Shown here piece by piece: positions 11,401 to 23,100 of a DNA stretch of 64,000 bases. Source of the DNA: Equus caballus. Its lineage: Eukaryota; Chordata; Mammalia; Perissodactyla; Equidae. A program made the position numbers and the translations under genes. Position 1 is the first letter of the stretch; the number at the start of each line of letters is the position of its first letter. The stretch covers positions 104,934,501 to 104,998,500 of the forward strand of contig NC_091684.1 in the NCBI RefSeq assembly GCF_041296265.1. The letters run 5' to 3'. Under the pieces are notes generated by a model. It ran no database searches. It was not told the origin of the DNA and was given only the letters and a program-made list of their open reading frames with translations.

Positions 11401-13408
11401 GGAATGATGTGTATACAAAACCATTCACTAGAGCACAATTTGTGATAACAGGTCAATGGAAACAACCCAAGTACTCATCGTAAAAGATAAACTAGGATTT
11501 ACTACAACTCCTATAAAAAAGAATGAGATGCTTTCTCTTTTAAAGTAGAAAGACCTGTAGAATACATGAAGTGAAAAAAGAAAAATGTACAACAGCATTT
11601 ACAGTATTCTACCGTTTGTGATTAAGGACGTGAAAACAAAAATCTATATTCATATTTGGTCCTTTTTGCATAATGAAACCTGGAAAAAGGCACAAAAAAC
11701 TATTAAAAATAGTACCTACACGAGACTGGCTGGGATTAATACTTCTCAATGTGTACACCACCTTATACCGTTCTAATTTTGAACCATATGTAATGTATTA
11801 TCAAAACAAAAAAATTTTTTTACAGGGTCTCCTTAAGGTTTTCTAAGATACGGATCCTCTCTTCAGAGAAGTGTACATAACCACGGAAGCCCCCATCCCT
11901 GGACCTTAGATTAAGAATATCATGATCCAGACAAATACTGCATGATTTCACTCATATGTGGAAGATAACAAATAGATGGATAAAGAGAACAAATTAGCGG
12001 TTACCAGACGGGAAGGGCGTTTGGGGGTGGGCGAAAGCGATAAAGGGGCACATATGTATGGTGATAGATAAAAATTAAACTACTGGGGGGCCGGCCCCAT
12101 GGCTGAGTGGTTAAGTTCGCAGGGCTTCCGCACCCCAGCGTTTTGCTGGTTCGGATCCTGGACGATAACATGGCACCGCTCATCAAGCCATGCTGAGGCG
12201 GAGTCCCACATACCACAACCAGAAAGATCTACAACTAGAGTATACAGCTATGTACCAGGGGGCTTTGGGGAGAAGAAGAAGAAGAAAAATAGAAGATTGG
12301 CAACATATGTTTGCTCAGGTGCCAATCTTTAAAAAAAAAAAAAATTAGACTACTAGGGGTGAGCACGATGAGGTGTATTCAGAAATTGAAAACAATAACG
12401 TATACTTGAAATCACACAATGTTATAAACCATTATGATCTCAATAAAATTACTTGGAAAAAAATGCCAAAAAAAATAAGATAAATAAAAACGTAAAAAAC
12501 CAAAGAAGATCATGATCCACTATATTTTACGGGTTAAACGTCTGATACCTGCAATTTACTATTTTAAAATTTCAGCAAAAATGAACCAACTATGTCACCT
12601 TAAAAACTATTAAATCTAGATGATGGCCTTACAGACGTTCGTTATATTACTATACTTTTCTTTTCGAAATCGTAAGCGATAAAAAAAGTAAAACAAAACG
12701 GAGAAACAACGCTCTAGGCCCCAGGATGCTTCACTTCTCCTCACAGCAGAACCAAACCACCCCGGGTCTTACCTGATCTGCTTCATGGCTTCCCAGGTCA
12801 GGGTCCTGGGCGGGGCACCCGGTGCCTCCATTTGCCTCCGAATTTTCTGGAACCGGGCGGCTTTCTTCTGTCGTTTCAGGGTGCTGGAGGAGAGAACCAA
12901 CGGCTGGAGCCATGCGTGGGAGGCAGACGGGTGGCTGAAGAGCCTCAGGCTAAGTCACGGAGCGCCCAGCCCCCTGCTCTTTGACCTGCTCGCTGCACCG
13001 CCCCAGAATCCTAACACCTGAACGGCGACAGCCCGTAAGCACGCTGAACTTTCTAAACGGGGGATGAAACACGTCACTGGTGAAGGGACCCGCACACCTG
13101 CCCCTGCGCCCCTGACAACGGCTAAGAAACAAGGGCCGCGCGCGGCTGGTGCGGCGGCAGGACGCCCGGCGCCAAGGGGCGCGGCCTGGAGCGCCGGGGC
13201 GCGAAACCCTGCTTCAGGCCGAGGGCCCAGGAGGGAGCCGGTACCTCTCCACCTCCTGCAGCTCCCGCTCCTCCGGCTCCCAGTCGGAATCGGGGTCCGG
13301 CTCGCGGCCCACGGAGCCCGGGCCCGCCACCCCCCGGGTCGCGAACCCACAGCGAGCGACGGCAGCACGGACACGTCCGCCCAGCAACAAGCTAAGAACC
13401 AACGCCAT
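8495..13408 (-). CDS. NGRN: Neugrin (NGRN), mitochondrial 16S rRNA/translation factor
   Basis: NGRN belongs to a mitochondrial module with RPUSD4 and FASTKD2 that stabilises 16S rRNA and supports mitochondrial translation. The coding exons on the - strand are 13408-13245, 12883-12773 and 9107-8495. They sum to 888 nt, that is 295 aa, against about 291 in human. The protein starts MALVLSLLLGGRVRAAVARC, an arginine-rich, acid-poor N terminus that suits a mitochondrial presequence. Further on are ELQEVESTLKRQKKAARFQ (exon 1/2 join), TLTWEAMKQIRYLHKEF (exon 2/3 join), RLAEGFDVSTDVIRRVLKSK and the C terminus GREFFDSNGNFLYRI. All four splice sites are GT-AG (donors GTACCG and GTAAGA). Residues about 60-150 form the neugrin core; the serine-rich stretch after it is poorly conserved. 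The promoter lies between this exon and the TTLL13 3' end. Confidence 0.96.
9650..10960 (+). repeat. Unassigned old interspersed repeat, copy B
   Basis: This copy shares its recognisable middle section with the copy at 30700-32110, for example the TTTTGTACACGTTGAGTTTGGG / TTGAGTTTGAGATG sections. The first part (9700-9930) may be in the opposite orientation, so more than one fragment is possible. An ERE SINE interrupts it at 10153-10413. Confidence 0.45.
10153..10413 (+). mobile_element. ERE SINE nested in an older repeat
   Basis: This is a near-canonical full-length ERE: GAGCCAGCCCGGTGGCACAG, GTGGTTAAGTTCGCAC, then the two-part tail with GTTAGCTCAGGGC and an (AAAC)n end. An exact 12-bp target-site duplication AGAGACGTCTAG lies at 10141-10152 and 10414-10425. 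Confidence 0.95.
11255..11560 (+). mobile_element. L1 3' region fragment, old
   Basis: The order GGAGGGCTATTTAGCAATAT, CAGACCCAGCAACACTACTTC, CACTAGAGCACAATTTGTGATA and GGAAACAACCCAAGTACTCATC is that of the end of L1 ORF2 and the 3' region in L1M subfamilies. It is diverged and truncated at both ends. Confidence 0.7.
11925..12455 (+). mobile_element. L1 3' end split by an ERE SINE
   Basis: The wording (TGCATGATTTCACTCATATG, GGATAAAGAGAACAAATTAG, GGGGCACATATGTATGGTGA, then after the SINE GTGAGCACGATGAGGTGTAT and TTATAAACCATTATGATCTC) is the 3' end of an L1MA/L1MB-type element. An ERE occupies 12085-12340. Confidence 0.8.
12085..12340 (+). mobile_element. ERE SINE nested in an L1 3' end
   Basis: The head GGGGCCGGCCCCATGGC, the GAGTGGTTAAGTTCGC box and the CAGGGGGCTTTGGGG tail subtype are present with poly(A). 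The target-site duplication is AAAATTARACTACT at 12071-12084 and 12341-12354, with one difference. Confidence 0.95.
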
Positions 13409-13655
13409 GTCGACAAATAGCCCTCAGAAGGCCAAAGCGCGACGGCGCCGGAAGCTGGGGGGCGGGGCCGGAAGTGGGAGGGGCGCGAAGGAAGTAGACG
13501 TCGCACGTCTTTTCCCGCTTCCGGCCGAGGGCGGGACATCCGGGCTTGACCCGCCCCCCGCCGCCCGCCCTTCCCGGATGTCACTGTGAAGGGGCTTCCC
13601 TGAAACGGGAGGACCGCAATGAGGGAGAGGACGCTCCTGCAAAACGGCATAAACT
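13050..13655 (-). promoter_or_regulatory. NGRN: NGRN CpG-island promoter with ETS/GABP cluster
   Basis: The CpG island covers exon 1 and extends upstream of it. Within about 100 bp upstream of the ATG are five ETS-type cores: CCGGAAG at 13448-13454, CCGGAAGT at 13468-13475, AAGGAAGT at 13488-13495, CTTCCGG at 13518-13524 and ACATCCGG at 13537-13544, plus a GGGGCGGGG GC box near 13460. GABP (NRF-2) control is typical of nuclear genes for mitochondrial proteins, which fits NGRN. No TATA box. Confidence 0.72.
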
Positions 13656-13660
13656 TTAAT
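13655..13660 (-). promoter_or_regulatory. TTLL13: Probable TTLL13 polyadenylation signal ATTAAA
   Basis: TTTAAT on the + strand reads ATTAAA on the gene strand, about 500 nt after the TTLL13 stop codon. No AATAAA occurs between the stop at 14163 and this point. It lies at the upstream edge of the NGRN CpG island, only about 250 bp before the NGRN ATG. Confidence 0.5.
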
Positions 13661-14162
13661 GAAAAGACGGGTTCAGCTGCCAAGAGCCGCCCCTCCGTCC
13701 CAACGGCCTCCCAGGCCGGCCTGTCTCCACCACGGCGGCGGGAAGGACGTCCCCTCGGCGGTCCTCCGACGGCTACAGCCCGGTGCCTCGGGCACTCGGC
13801 TTCTCCGGGAAAGGGGCTCCTGGCCGCCGGCGTGGCGACCAGACCCGGGCCGCACCCGGGGTTCAGACCCATCACCCAGCGGGAAATCCAAGCCAAAGTT
13901 TGAAGGGCGAAGACGAGCGCCCGGCCGGCCCTGGTTCCTCTTCATCTTTTAGTCTTTACCGATCCAAAAATAATCTTAGGGTATTGAGGAATTGTCGGTG
14001 TCTTTGCATTTTGCCTTAGGCAGACAGGGTTCCTGGCCAGAGCTCTTCAAACTGCAGCTTGGTGGCAGTCTTTCATTTAGCAAAGATTGGAGGCCCTTTG
14101 CCCCTGTGGAATCCTCGGGGATTTCTCCAGGACAGGTTGAGCACTGGGCTGGCTTCCTGCAT

Positions 14163-17100
14163 TTACCTGTGGTGGATGATGTCGAGGAGTGCAGTGGTGC
14201 GCTGCAGCAGCGGGGCGGAGGCAGGGCAGAGGGGCAGGTCCCGGGCATTGGCTGCTCTGGGTTCAGAGTCTGCCATGGAGGGCAAGGTGCGTTCAGGCCA
14301 TGAGCCACTTGCCACTCTTTCTGGTTGCAGAAGATAGCCCTGCTTCGGGGTCAAAGAGGATGGCACTGATCCCGCCAGGGCTCGGTTTATGGCTTCTAGC
14401 CTTCTGCTGGCTTGGCCTTCTGCAGTGGAAACATGGGTGCCCCGGAGTTGGTACTCACGGAAGAGATTTGCTCACCTCTTTCCCAACCTTTGCCAATTAC
14501 CAACACAGGGCAGTGGCATGCCATGCTTCCCTCCAGCGTGTTTACCACACTGTTGTGATTGCTGTGTTTACTTGTCCCTTTCCCTGTTAACCGTGTGTCG
14601 AGTGCTGGGACTGTATTTCTGCCATTTCTGTCACCAGGGTCTAGTACATAGAAGGAGGTAAATAAATGGGTCCTCTATCCCCCCACCCCTTCCCACACTT
14701 GCTGGAAGTGCCATATTATATTCGGGGAGCATCCCAGCTGTAATATTAGCCAGGGGGAATTTACACAAGTCAGAGGGACCGAAGCCAGTTTTGCATACTT
14801 ACGCCTAGTTAGCCTGACTCTGGCGCTGGGAAAATAGCGCCTTCCAGATTTCTTCACTGACAATGAACAAGGGCCGATGGTTGCTGGATCTCTTATCCAG
14901 TTGAAGTTCTTGGGCTGTAGATGGCACTGGGAATGATGTGGAACTGCAGCATTCATGCTTGACAGTGGCCCTAAGATCCTGGGGATCAATTCGTGGGGCC
15001 GAACTGGATGCAGGAAATGAGGAGGGCCCTGCTCTTTGGTGACCCTTCTCAGGAGGACCAATGGGACCAGATTCACAGAATGCAGTTCTTGACTGCCCAG
15101 CCCGTCCTGGTGAAATCTAGGCTAGAGGAGAAGAGCAGCCCCTTACCACATTTTTTGTGAGGCTGGATGGAGTGGTGTAAGACATAGGTAATGGAAAAAT
15201 CTAGACCATAGCCACTATTTAACTGTTACTCCGTTGGGGCTCAACAAAAACAGGGGACCCAACAGGTCTGCTCCTAGCCCAGGGAATAGTGAATGCGGCA
15301 GCTGTTTTGTTGGCCCAAGACTGTTTACTCATATCCTGTTAGAGCCACGGCACTGGCAGTGCTAGGGAGAGATTACACAGAGGCCATTGAGGGTGGTGGC
15401 CTTGTTATTTGTCAGTCACGAGTTTGGAGTTATTGTAAGACAGGAATACAGAGAACAAGTCTCTTGTAAGTGAGAAGGCTGGGAGCTGCACTTTGCTGGA
15501 TGTCATTACTAAGAACAAGGGAGCTTGGGAACAGATGCAAAAGGAACCAACAGACCTTTTCCCAAGGCCCAGCATACACCACCTTCCCAGGCTCCACTGC
15601 CAGATACCATCACATTAGCCTCCTGTGCTGCGGCCACCACCTTGTATTGGTACAGCCCTTGTTCCCTTGTTCTGTGAGAGGCTGCGTAGGGACGCTCACC
15701 CAATACTCATGAAGTTTTCTCTGGCCCCGTTGGGTAGGGTGCAGCATGCGGGTGAGCTGCTCTACAATACCCAGGCTACGGATGAGATTCTCCCTTTGTA
15801 GCAGGGCCTTCATCCGCTCCAGCTCCTCCTCTTCCACAATATCTTGGGGCTGCATGGTGTCCAGGTGTACTGGTAGCAGCTACAAGGTATGTGAGAGATG
15901 AATGGAAGCTCTCCTAGGATCAATCCCAAACCACCAACAAGGATGACTGCGGGTCTCCTGCCCCCTCTACCTCCATCCTTTCCCTGACTCTAGTGGAAGG
16001 GTCCCTTTGCTATCCATTCTCTCACCTCCTCTTCCAAAAGGTCAGATTCAAGGTACTCATTAGGAACTCCTCTCTGCCGTGCAAGAGGAGAGGACAGCAG
16101 AGATTCCCTTCTCTAGTAGTCCCAACCCATTTTCCTGCAGAAAGGCAAAAGCCACAAAAGCCCTGACACCTCTTTCTCCTGGTTCTGGATGCTGTAAGCC
16201 AAGTGGGTAGAAACGCCCCGGAGCCTGGGCCTGGGCCGGCTCTTCTCACCGGCTGATTCACCCTGGTTCTGGTCTTTGTTTTCCTTTCGCCTCTTACTGC
16301 CCAAGGTCTCCTGCTGTTCCTGCTTCAGGCGGATCTCTTCCAGTTGTTGCCTGACAAGACACAGCAGCTTCAGACACTGGAGAAATTGTTTGGGGGAGAA
16401 GGGGAGAAAGAAGAAATGGGGCTGGGGAAAGAGTAGGAAATTATGATCTGTTTTGGGGACTGATGGGAGAGGAAGGAGGGGGAAGATGGGAAACCTACTA
16501 AACTGAGTCATTAAGAATCTGATAGAATTGATAACTCCACTGCACTTTCCTCAAGTGTTGGGCTTCCTCTCCACCCTGCTGGGGAGCAATTCAGCTTCAG
16601 GAGTTGCCTCCACCCGCATGGACAGAGGAGAGTGCAGGGCAAGCTACCTGGCACACTCCTCTCTGGCCTTGGAAGCAGCAGTCTCCTGGAAGAGGGAGCC
16701 ATTGTGTTTGAAGAAGGGTGCATACTTCTCCGTGTCCGGCCCAGGGTAGATCCGCCGGTATCCCCCAAGGTGGGTATCCTCATAGTGTTCCTGGTCCAGC
16801 ATCGCTACATGGGATGATTCAGTTTGTTCTCGCCTATGGAAACCCAGGTCAGCGTGTGTGAGGGGAGGACTGTGAGGAGGGACAGGAGGGCTGGCTAAGG
16901 CTTTAAGAACCTCCCGCCAGCTTCCTGGCCTTTTGGGCCCCTGCCCTTGTGAAAGCTGCCAAGCCCATCTGTGGCCAGTCCCACCTGTGCATAGACATGA
17001 AAATAGGCTTGACTTCCAGAAACCTAGTTTTCATCTTAAGGGCTGGGGGGTCCACTCGTAAGCTAGCATTCCAAGTTATCATAATCTGTTAGGTTTCTGA

Positions 17101-20100
17101 TTATAAAGTAACATATGTTAATTACAGAAAAATTTAGAAGAGCAAAAAGCTGAAACCTTCCCTAATCTTGCTATGCAGTCAGCACGGTGGCTATGAGCAG
17201 GGTCTCCTGGGTGGGACCTCCTGAGTTGGGATCCTGGCTCTGCTACTCACTACCTTACTCTTTCTTTATTCCTGCCTTTCTTGTTTTAGATGAAAATGAG
17301 GTCATACAACAACATTTTAAATGGGTATCTAGTATTCTAGTGTATGACTGTACTTTTGTTTATTAAGTCCAGTAGTTTTCAACCTTTCTTCCCCATTGAA
17401 AGACATGATACATAACAGCCACGTGCACGATCCTATCTCGTGGGAATCTCCAGGGTATTTACAGTTCTACTTCACCTCCATTTGCACAAACATTTGAGTG
17501 CGTACTGTGTGCCAGGCCCTCAAGATATCATGGCGGATCAAATACACACTGGCCTGGCGTATTGCATTGCAAATGGAGAAGAGGGATGTGATTATAGGAA
17601 TAATCCTAAATCTACTCCAATTCATTTTTATGTATCATTAACAAATTGTAATTTAGTGTCACAAGAAACGACCATATTTGGGACCCATCTTACAATTAAA
17701 ACAACAGTAAGTAAACAATGTTGATTTCAACAATCCTCTATTATTGAATGACTAAACTTTTTTCTGTGTTTCATTTTATAAACTTTCTTAGCAAATGGTT
17801 TCTAGAGGAGCTTTGTTTAAAAGAAAAACCAGCTAATCAAACCACATAAAGCTCTTTATGTGCTGATATGAAATAGCTCTAAGATACATTGCTAAGTGGG
17901 ATGCACAGAGTATGAAATTTATGCTACTGTCTGGGTAGATAAAAGGAGAAAAAAATTTGTATGAGTACACATGTATTAACTATTTGTGAACGTATACACA
18001 TGGCCCTAGGAACATTGACTGGCTCCAGAGAGGAAAACTGAGTAGCTGGAGAAGGGTAGGAGAGACGCTATTCACTGTATCTTTTGAATTTTGAACATAT
18101 TATCTATGATATGTGACATTTTATCTATGCAGAAAAGATGTTTTTAAGAGCTCATCAGCCCCAGGCTGCCTTCTCCATCCAGAGGAGGACTTTCATTCTC
18201 AGGAAAGTGATAACAAAGAAGACAAGTTGCGCAACTAAACACACATCAGACACCTGGAGCACCTGGCTTCTCGTGGCTGTTGATGGCACTGAAAAAGCCG
18301 CTCCTTGACTCGCCGCTTGTCCTCCTCTATCACCTTCCTTTTGTCACAGCCCCGGAGGTTGACAAGGGTCATGGCATCACAGAGAAGTGCATCCTTCACT
18401 TCTCGATCAAGCCGTGAGTCCGTGGTGAAGCTTGGAGAGTGGTTTACCTGCCAGGAGGAGTCATTATCCACCCCCTTCCTGGACACCTGAGCAGGTGGTG
18501 GTCTCAGCAGAGTACCTGGAGGGTCTAGGAGAGACATCCCCCTCCAGAGGCCTCAGTCAAGGAGGCTGGATGTTCTGACATCCAAGGCCACAGACTCTGC
18601 CACAGAGATCGCTCCCATGCACAGGCTGGCGAGAGCAAACCAGCCAGCCTGACTCTACAGAGAGTGTCCTTAAAGGCAAGGCTTAGGTGAAGAGCACTTG
18701 GGATCCAAAACCTGGATTCCTGAGTGGAGGCCAGAGACCACCAGGATTTGACTCAGCAGGTCAAAAGTGTAGAAATCATATGCCTTCTGTCGGTTCCCAC
18801 CCATCCCAGTGCTGCCGCGTCCCCCATTCTCTGCCTCAGTGCACTCCTACCCCAGGTGTCCTGTTCAGGAAGGCCTCTGGACCTTGGTTACGCAAAGCCC
18901 AGGAGATAATCCTCACCTCCAGCAGCCAGGGCTTCAGCTTGTGGTCCAGCAAGATGTCAAAACCAAGGATCTCAAAACAGGCACATGTACCTCCACTCAG
19001 GTATTGGGGAAAACAGGTTCGGTAGTTGTGGCGAAGAACAGAATGGGCCGGGATGATGGTTTTGATGATGATGTCCTCGATGTCCCCCCACAGCTCTCGG
19101 GGGTCGTAGCTGTGCTCTCGCAGCCAGGCATTGAGTGTCGACAGCTTCCTGTGAGGCCCAGTGCTCAGAGGAAGACCAGTTTCTGTGCCAGTGGGGACGG
19201 GCTGCAGGAGACTCCCTAATACTAACCCCAATTCCCTGCCAGGGCTCCTTGTGCTTTAAAGGGCTGTGAGCAGCGTGGAGCAGGGCCTAGTCATCAGGGT
19301 GGGGTGTGGGGCTACACTTAGAGGTCAGGCACAGAACAAGGGTCGGTCTGTAAAGCTTGAGTTTTCCTGAGCAATTAGCATCCCAAGAACCAGCTCGCTT
19401 TCATGGGCTGCTGAGACTGGGGCTAAGGGGAGAAGAATTAGGAGAAAACAGAGTAGAGAGTACCTCTTACTGCCCACAGCATCGTCCCGGACAAAATTCT
19501 CGTTGTGTTTGTTGATAGCATAGTTGGTCAGGTGCATGCAGACATCATCCTGGGAAGAGATGGCCCTGTGGTCTCAGACTGCTTCCATGCAGCTCTCCAG
19601 CACTTCCCTGGCTTTGGATTACCCACCCCTCCCCAGGACTGCTTGTCTCCTGTCCCTCTTCACTGGAGGACTGTCCTGTGAGCTCCTGGGGAAGAGGGTG
19701 TGCCATTCCTCCAGGGATGACCTTCCGCAGTCACCACCCACCAATGCTGTTCCCCCAGCCAGGGGCTGAGGCGCTTACTGGCTTCATTCCCTATTCACAG
19801 GTGACAGGCTAGCTGTGTGACAAGCCTCTCTGCCTGCTTTCCCCATAGACCCTCAGCCTCATGGCAGTGGAGGAGAAGAGGGTGCCGCCCTGCCCCCAGG
19901 GCCGCTGGCTGGGCCCTTACCAGGTTGCTGTGGCTGGGCTCCACATAGGGCATGGTGGCAAAGCGGGCCAGGCCCTCCTCATACATGAAGATCCGAAGTG
20001 GGTCACAGGATGTGATCAGGACATAGATTCGCATATCAAACTTGAAGCCATCAATGAGGAAGGGCTGAGGGCACGCAAACCCGCCAGGGAGAAATAATGA

Positions 20101-23100
20101 CACTTTTGAAGTGCTTACTATGTACCACGCACTATTCTAGGTGCTTCAAATACATAATAACTCATTTAATTTTCACAATAACCGTATAAAGTAGTTACTG
20201 TTATTATTCCCATTAACAAGTGAGAACACTGAGGCACAGAAAGGGTAAGAAATTTGCTCAAAATCACACATCTAGGAAATGGAAAAACTCAGATTCAAAC
20301 CCAGGCAGGCTGGCTTGGACCCATGACTCCATGCTGCCTGCAGGGTAACGGGACATCGGAAGGGCAGAAACCTAACACTGGCCTCCTCCCCGGCTTCGGG
20401 AGAGACGAGGCCCCCGGTGCTGGCTGAGGGGCCTGGCGGTCCTGAGGCGCCCTTCACCTTGGAGATGTATTGCTGGCAGATCATGTGCTCTCCTGGCTTG
20501 ATCTCCCGGGGGTTTCGGGTGATGAAGATGCCACGTCCCTGACAGCCACTGTCTGGCTTGCAGATATAAGCGCGAGTTTTTCGCTGACGACCGTAGGACT
20601 GGAAGTCCCCATAGCTGTGTGTAGAGAGGGGCTGGTCAGAAGGTTTCTGTGCATCACGGCTAGCCCACGGCCCTGTCGGGTGTTCCCTGCCATCCAGTCC
20701 GTGCTCTTCCTGGAGCACTCAGTCTCAGAGCTACTTTGCTTTGACCCAGCTGAAACGGTCCTTCCCCTTCCGTCCTCCTGAGAGGTTCTAGGCCATGAGG
20801 CCGGAGTCTGGAGGGAACTCCTTCCTTCCCCAGTACCTCAGCCTGGGGAGCCAGGCTCACTCACTCTGCAGGGAGGCACCAGGTGCGGGGGAAGATGTTG
20901 TACTCAGTAGGATAGAGTTTCTGCATGCGGTTGAGGTTCCGAGCCAGCAGATCTTTGCGGCAGATTTCTGTCATGCCAGGGAAGTGGTTGATTTTCTGAA
21001 ACACAGCCAGTTGGTTATACTACCCCACAGAGCAAGCAGCAGTTCCTGGGGCCTGGGACTCCCAGGAGGCAGTGGAGAAGGACTGGGAAGGTCAAGGTAG
21101 AAGTCACAGTGGAGGTAAACACTGTACCTAGCACCCCAGGGGAGAAAAGGAAGGTTACCTAAGACCGGTGAGACCCCTGCCTGGCCTTTCCCCAAAACAC
21201 ACATGCGCACCGAGGCTAGGGGCAGTGAGAAGGCCAGCCAGGACCTTGGGCCTTCTAGCCACCTTATAAGATCCCTCAGACCACCAGGGGCTAGTCCTAT
21301 CAGAATAATTGGTACGTGATAGCACAAAGCAAATGAGAAAACCTTTCCCAAAAGAGAAGAGAAAATAAGGAACCAGCCCCAGGGAATGCACGACCACGGC
21401 ACCCTCAAAGGGCATGGCATTGCCCTGCAGCCTGCTGGAAACCCCCACTGCTCTGTCCTCAGCACGGGGAGGCAGCATCTCAGGATGGGTCAGTGCTCTC
21501 TCACTGGCTTTCTCACTCGCTAGCTCTGTGAAGTTGGTATTTCTGAGCCTTGGTGTCTTCTTAACAAAGGAGTATCCACCACTCAGCGTTGTTTTTGAGG
21601 ATTTAATGAGGTAAGAATGTAAATGCACTTAACACAGTGTCTGACATACAGCAAGCCCTCAATCAATGCTGTTAATTATTGTTACCCTCATCTTACAAGT
21701 GCTCCATGCATGCCCCTTCTTTGGGGCTTCTTGAGTGCTTCTAGCTCTCTCTCTCTGTCTCTTTCTGGCTGTTGTCCCATGACTTGTTGTGGGACAGGTT
21801 ATAGTCTCCTCAACTCCCTTCGTAGCTTCCCCTCAAAATAACCTTGCAGACCCTTTTTAATTATTTTATTGCTAACCACCACAAAGACCCAGTTAGAGAA
21901 TAACAAAAATACCATGGAGAAGTTTGGTTTGTCTTGTGGACCCTGGTCCATCTTTCTTGCTGCCATGCAGGACCCCACACTGACTCCTCATGAGTGTGGG
22001 GTGCTAGGCTAGGCAGCTTAGAAGGCTGGATCATTCAGCTCGCTCTGCTGTTAGCTCCAAAGCTGCCTCTCAGCCTTTCCCCTAAGATGGACTCACATGC
22101 CCTGGAGGGGGCCAGCCGGGCACATGTGCCTCAAGGCAAACAGCAAATATTGAGATAGGATGTGCCCAGCAGACACTCCTTCAGATAAGAGAAGTTCCAG
22201 AGACCCAAGAGGAGAATATTTCCATCGGAGCAGAAGACCCTGGCCATGGCGTTTCCTGCTCTGCACAGGGGTATAGCCACACAGGGCAGCAGCCTCGGGT
22301 GCCTGGGCAGAAGGGTGGGAGTAGTCATTCTGAGGCCACAGCCCCTTTAGGATCTTGGGCCAGGAGGTTGTACCTGAAACCTCTTCATCTCCATGACTCG
22401 TTCCAGTGAGACAGAGCAGTCTGTCCAGTACACGGTCCACTCTTCGTCCTCCCCCACTTCCTTCAGGCCACACATTTGGGCTGCCCGACGCACTGTGGAG
22501 AAAGGGAAGCCAGTGATGCAGCTTGACGAGAAAGACGGTTCTTAGCTCTGCAGTTTAACTACCACGTGACAATTCCAAGTTCATGAGGCTGTTGGGGCCC
22601 TTCCAAAATCTGTGACAAACTCCTACCCTCCCACTAAGGTAACTGGAACAGTGATGTCTCAATTGCCAGTAGCTGAGCCAAGGGGCTCAGTGCAGGTGAC
22701 AGGCCAGCCTAACCAGATCCAGGGGGATGGGAACCCGATTGGAGGACCATCCCCAGAGGAAAAACAACAGCTGTAGGCGCCCTCTTATGCAGTGGTGTGT
22801 GATGAGCCAGGCACTTACCACTGTCATACTTGCAGTTGGTCAGGTTGATGGCCAGGGGTCTGGAATGGAGGAATAGCAGAAATCAGACAGAGTGGGAGAG
22901 GACAGACCCTGGGCTGCGGGGCACCCAAATGAAGAGATAACCAACAAATTCATAATACAACTCGTTTTCTCTAGAAACCACTAAAGGAAAGACCAGGATG
23001 ATATAAATGTGCTGAAATTCCAAATTAACCCAACCCAAAGGGTTCTGAATTTTGTTTGCTTTTGGCTTACCAAAAGGTTAGTGATGCTCCCGTAATCCCT

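Larger units (their letters stand above)
9108..12772 (-). other. NGRN: NGRN intron 2
   Basis: This 3.7-kb intron contains no coding exon I can see. It holds a long unassigned old repeat (9650-10960) split by an ERE SINE, an old L1 fragment (11255-11560), and a younger L1 3' end (11925-12455) split by another ERE. Positions 9120-9640 and 12460-12770 show nothing nameable. Confidence 0.75.

Noticed and set aside
12955-13896. Open frame of 313 codons on the - strand across NGRN exon 1 and its promoter
   Set aside because: It is a chance frame in CpG-rich DNA with arginine/proline/glycine-heavy content. The true NGRN exon uses another frame in the same place.
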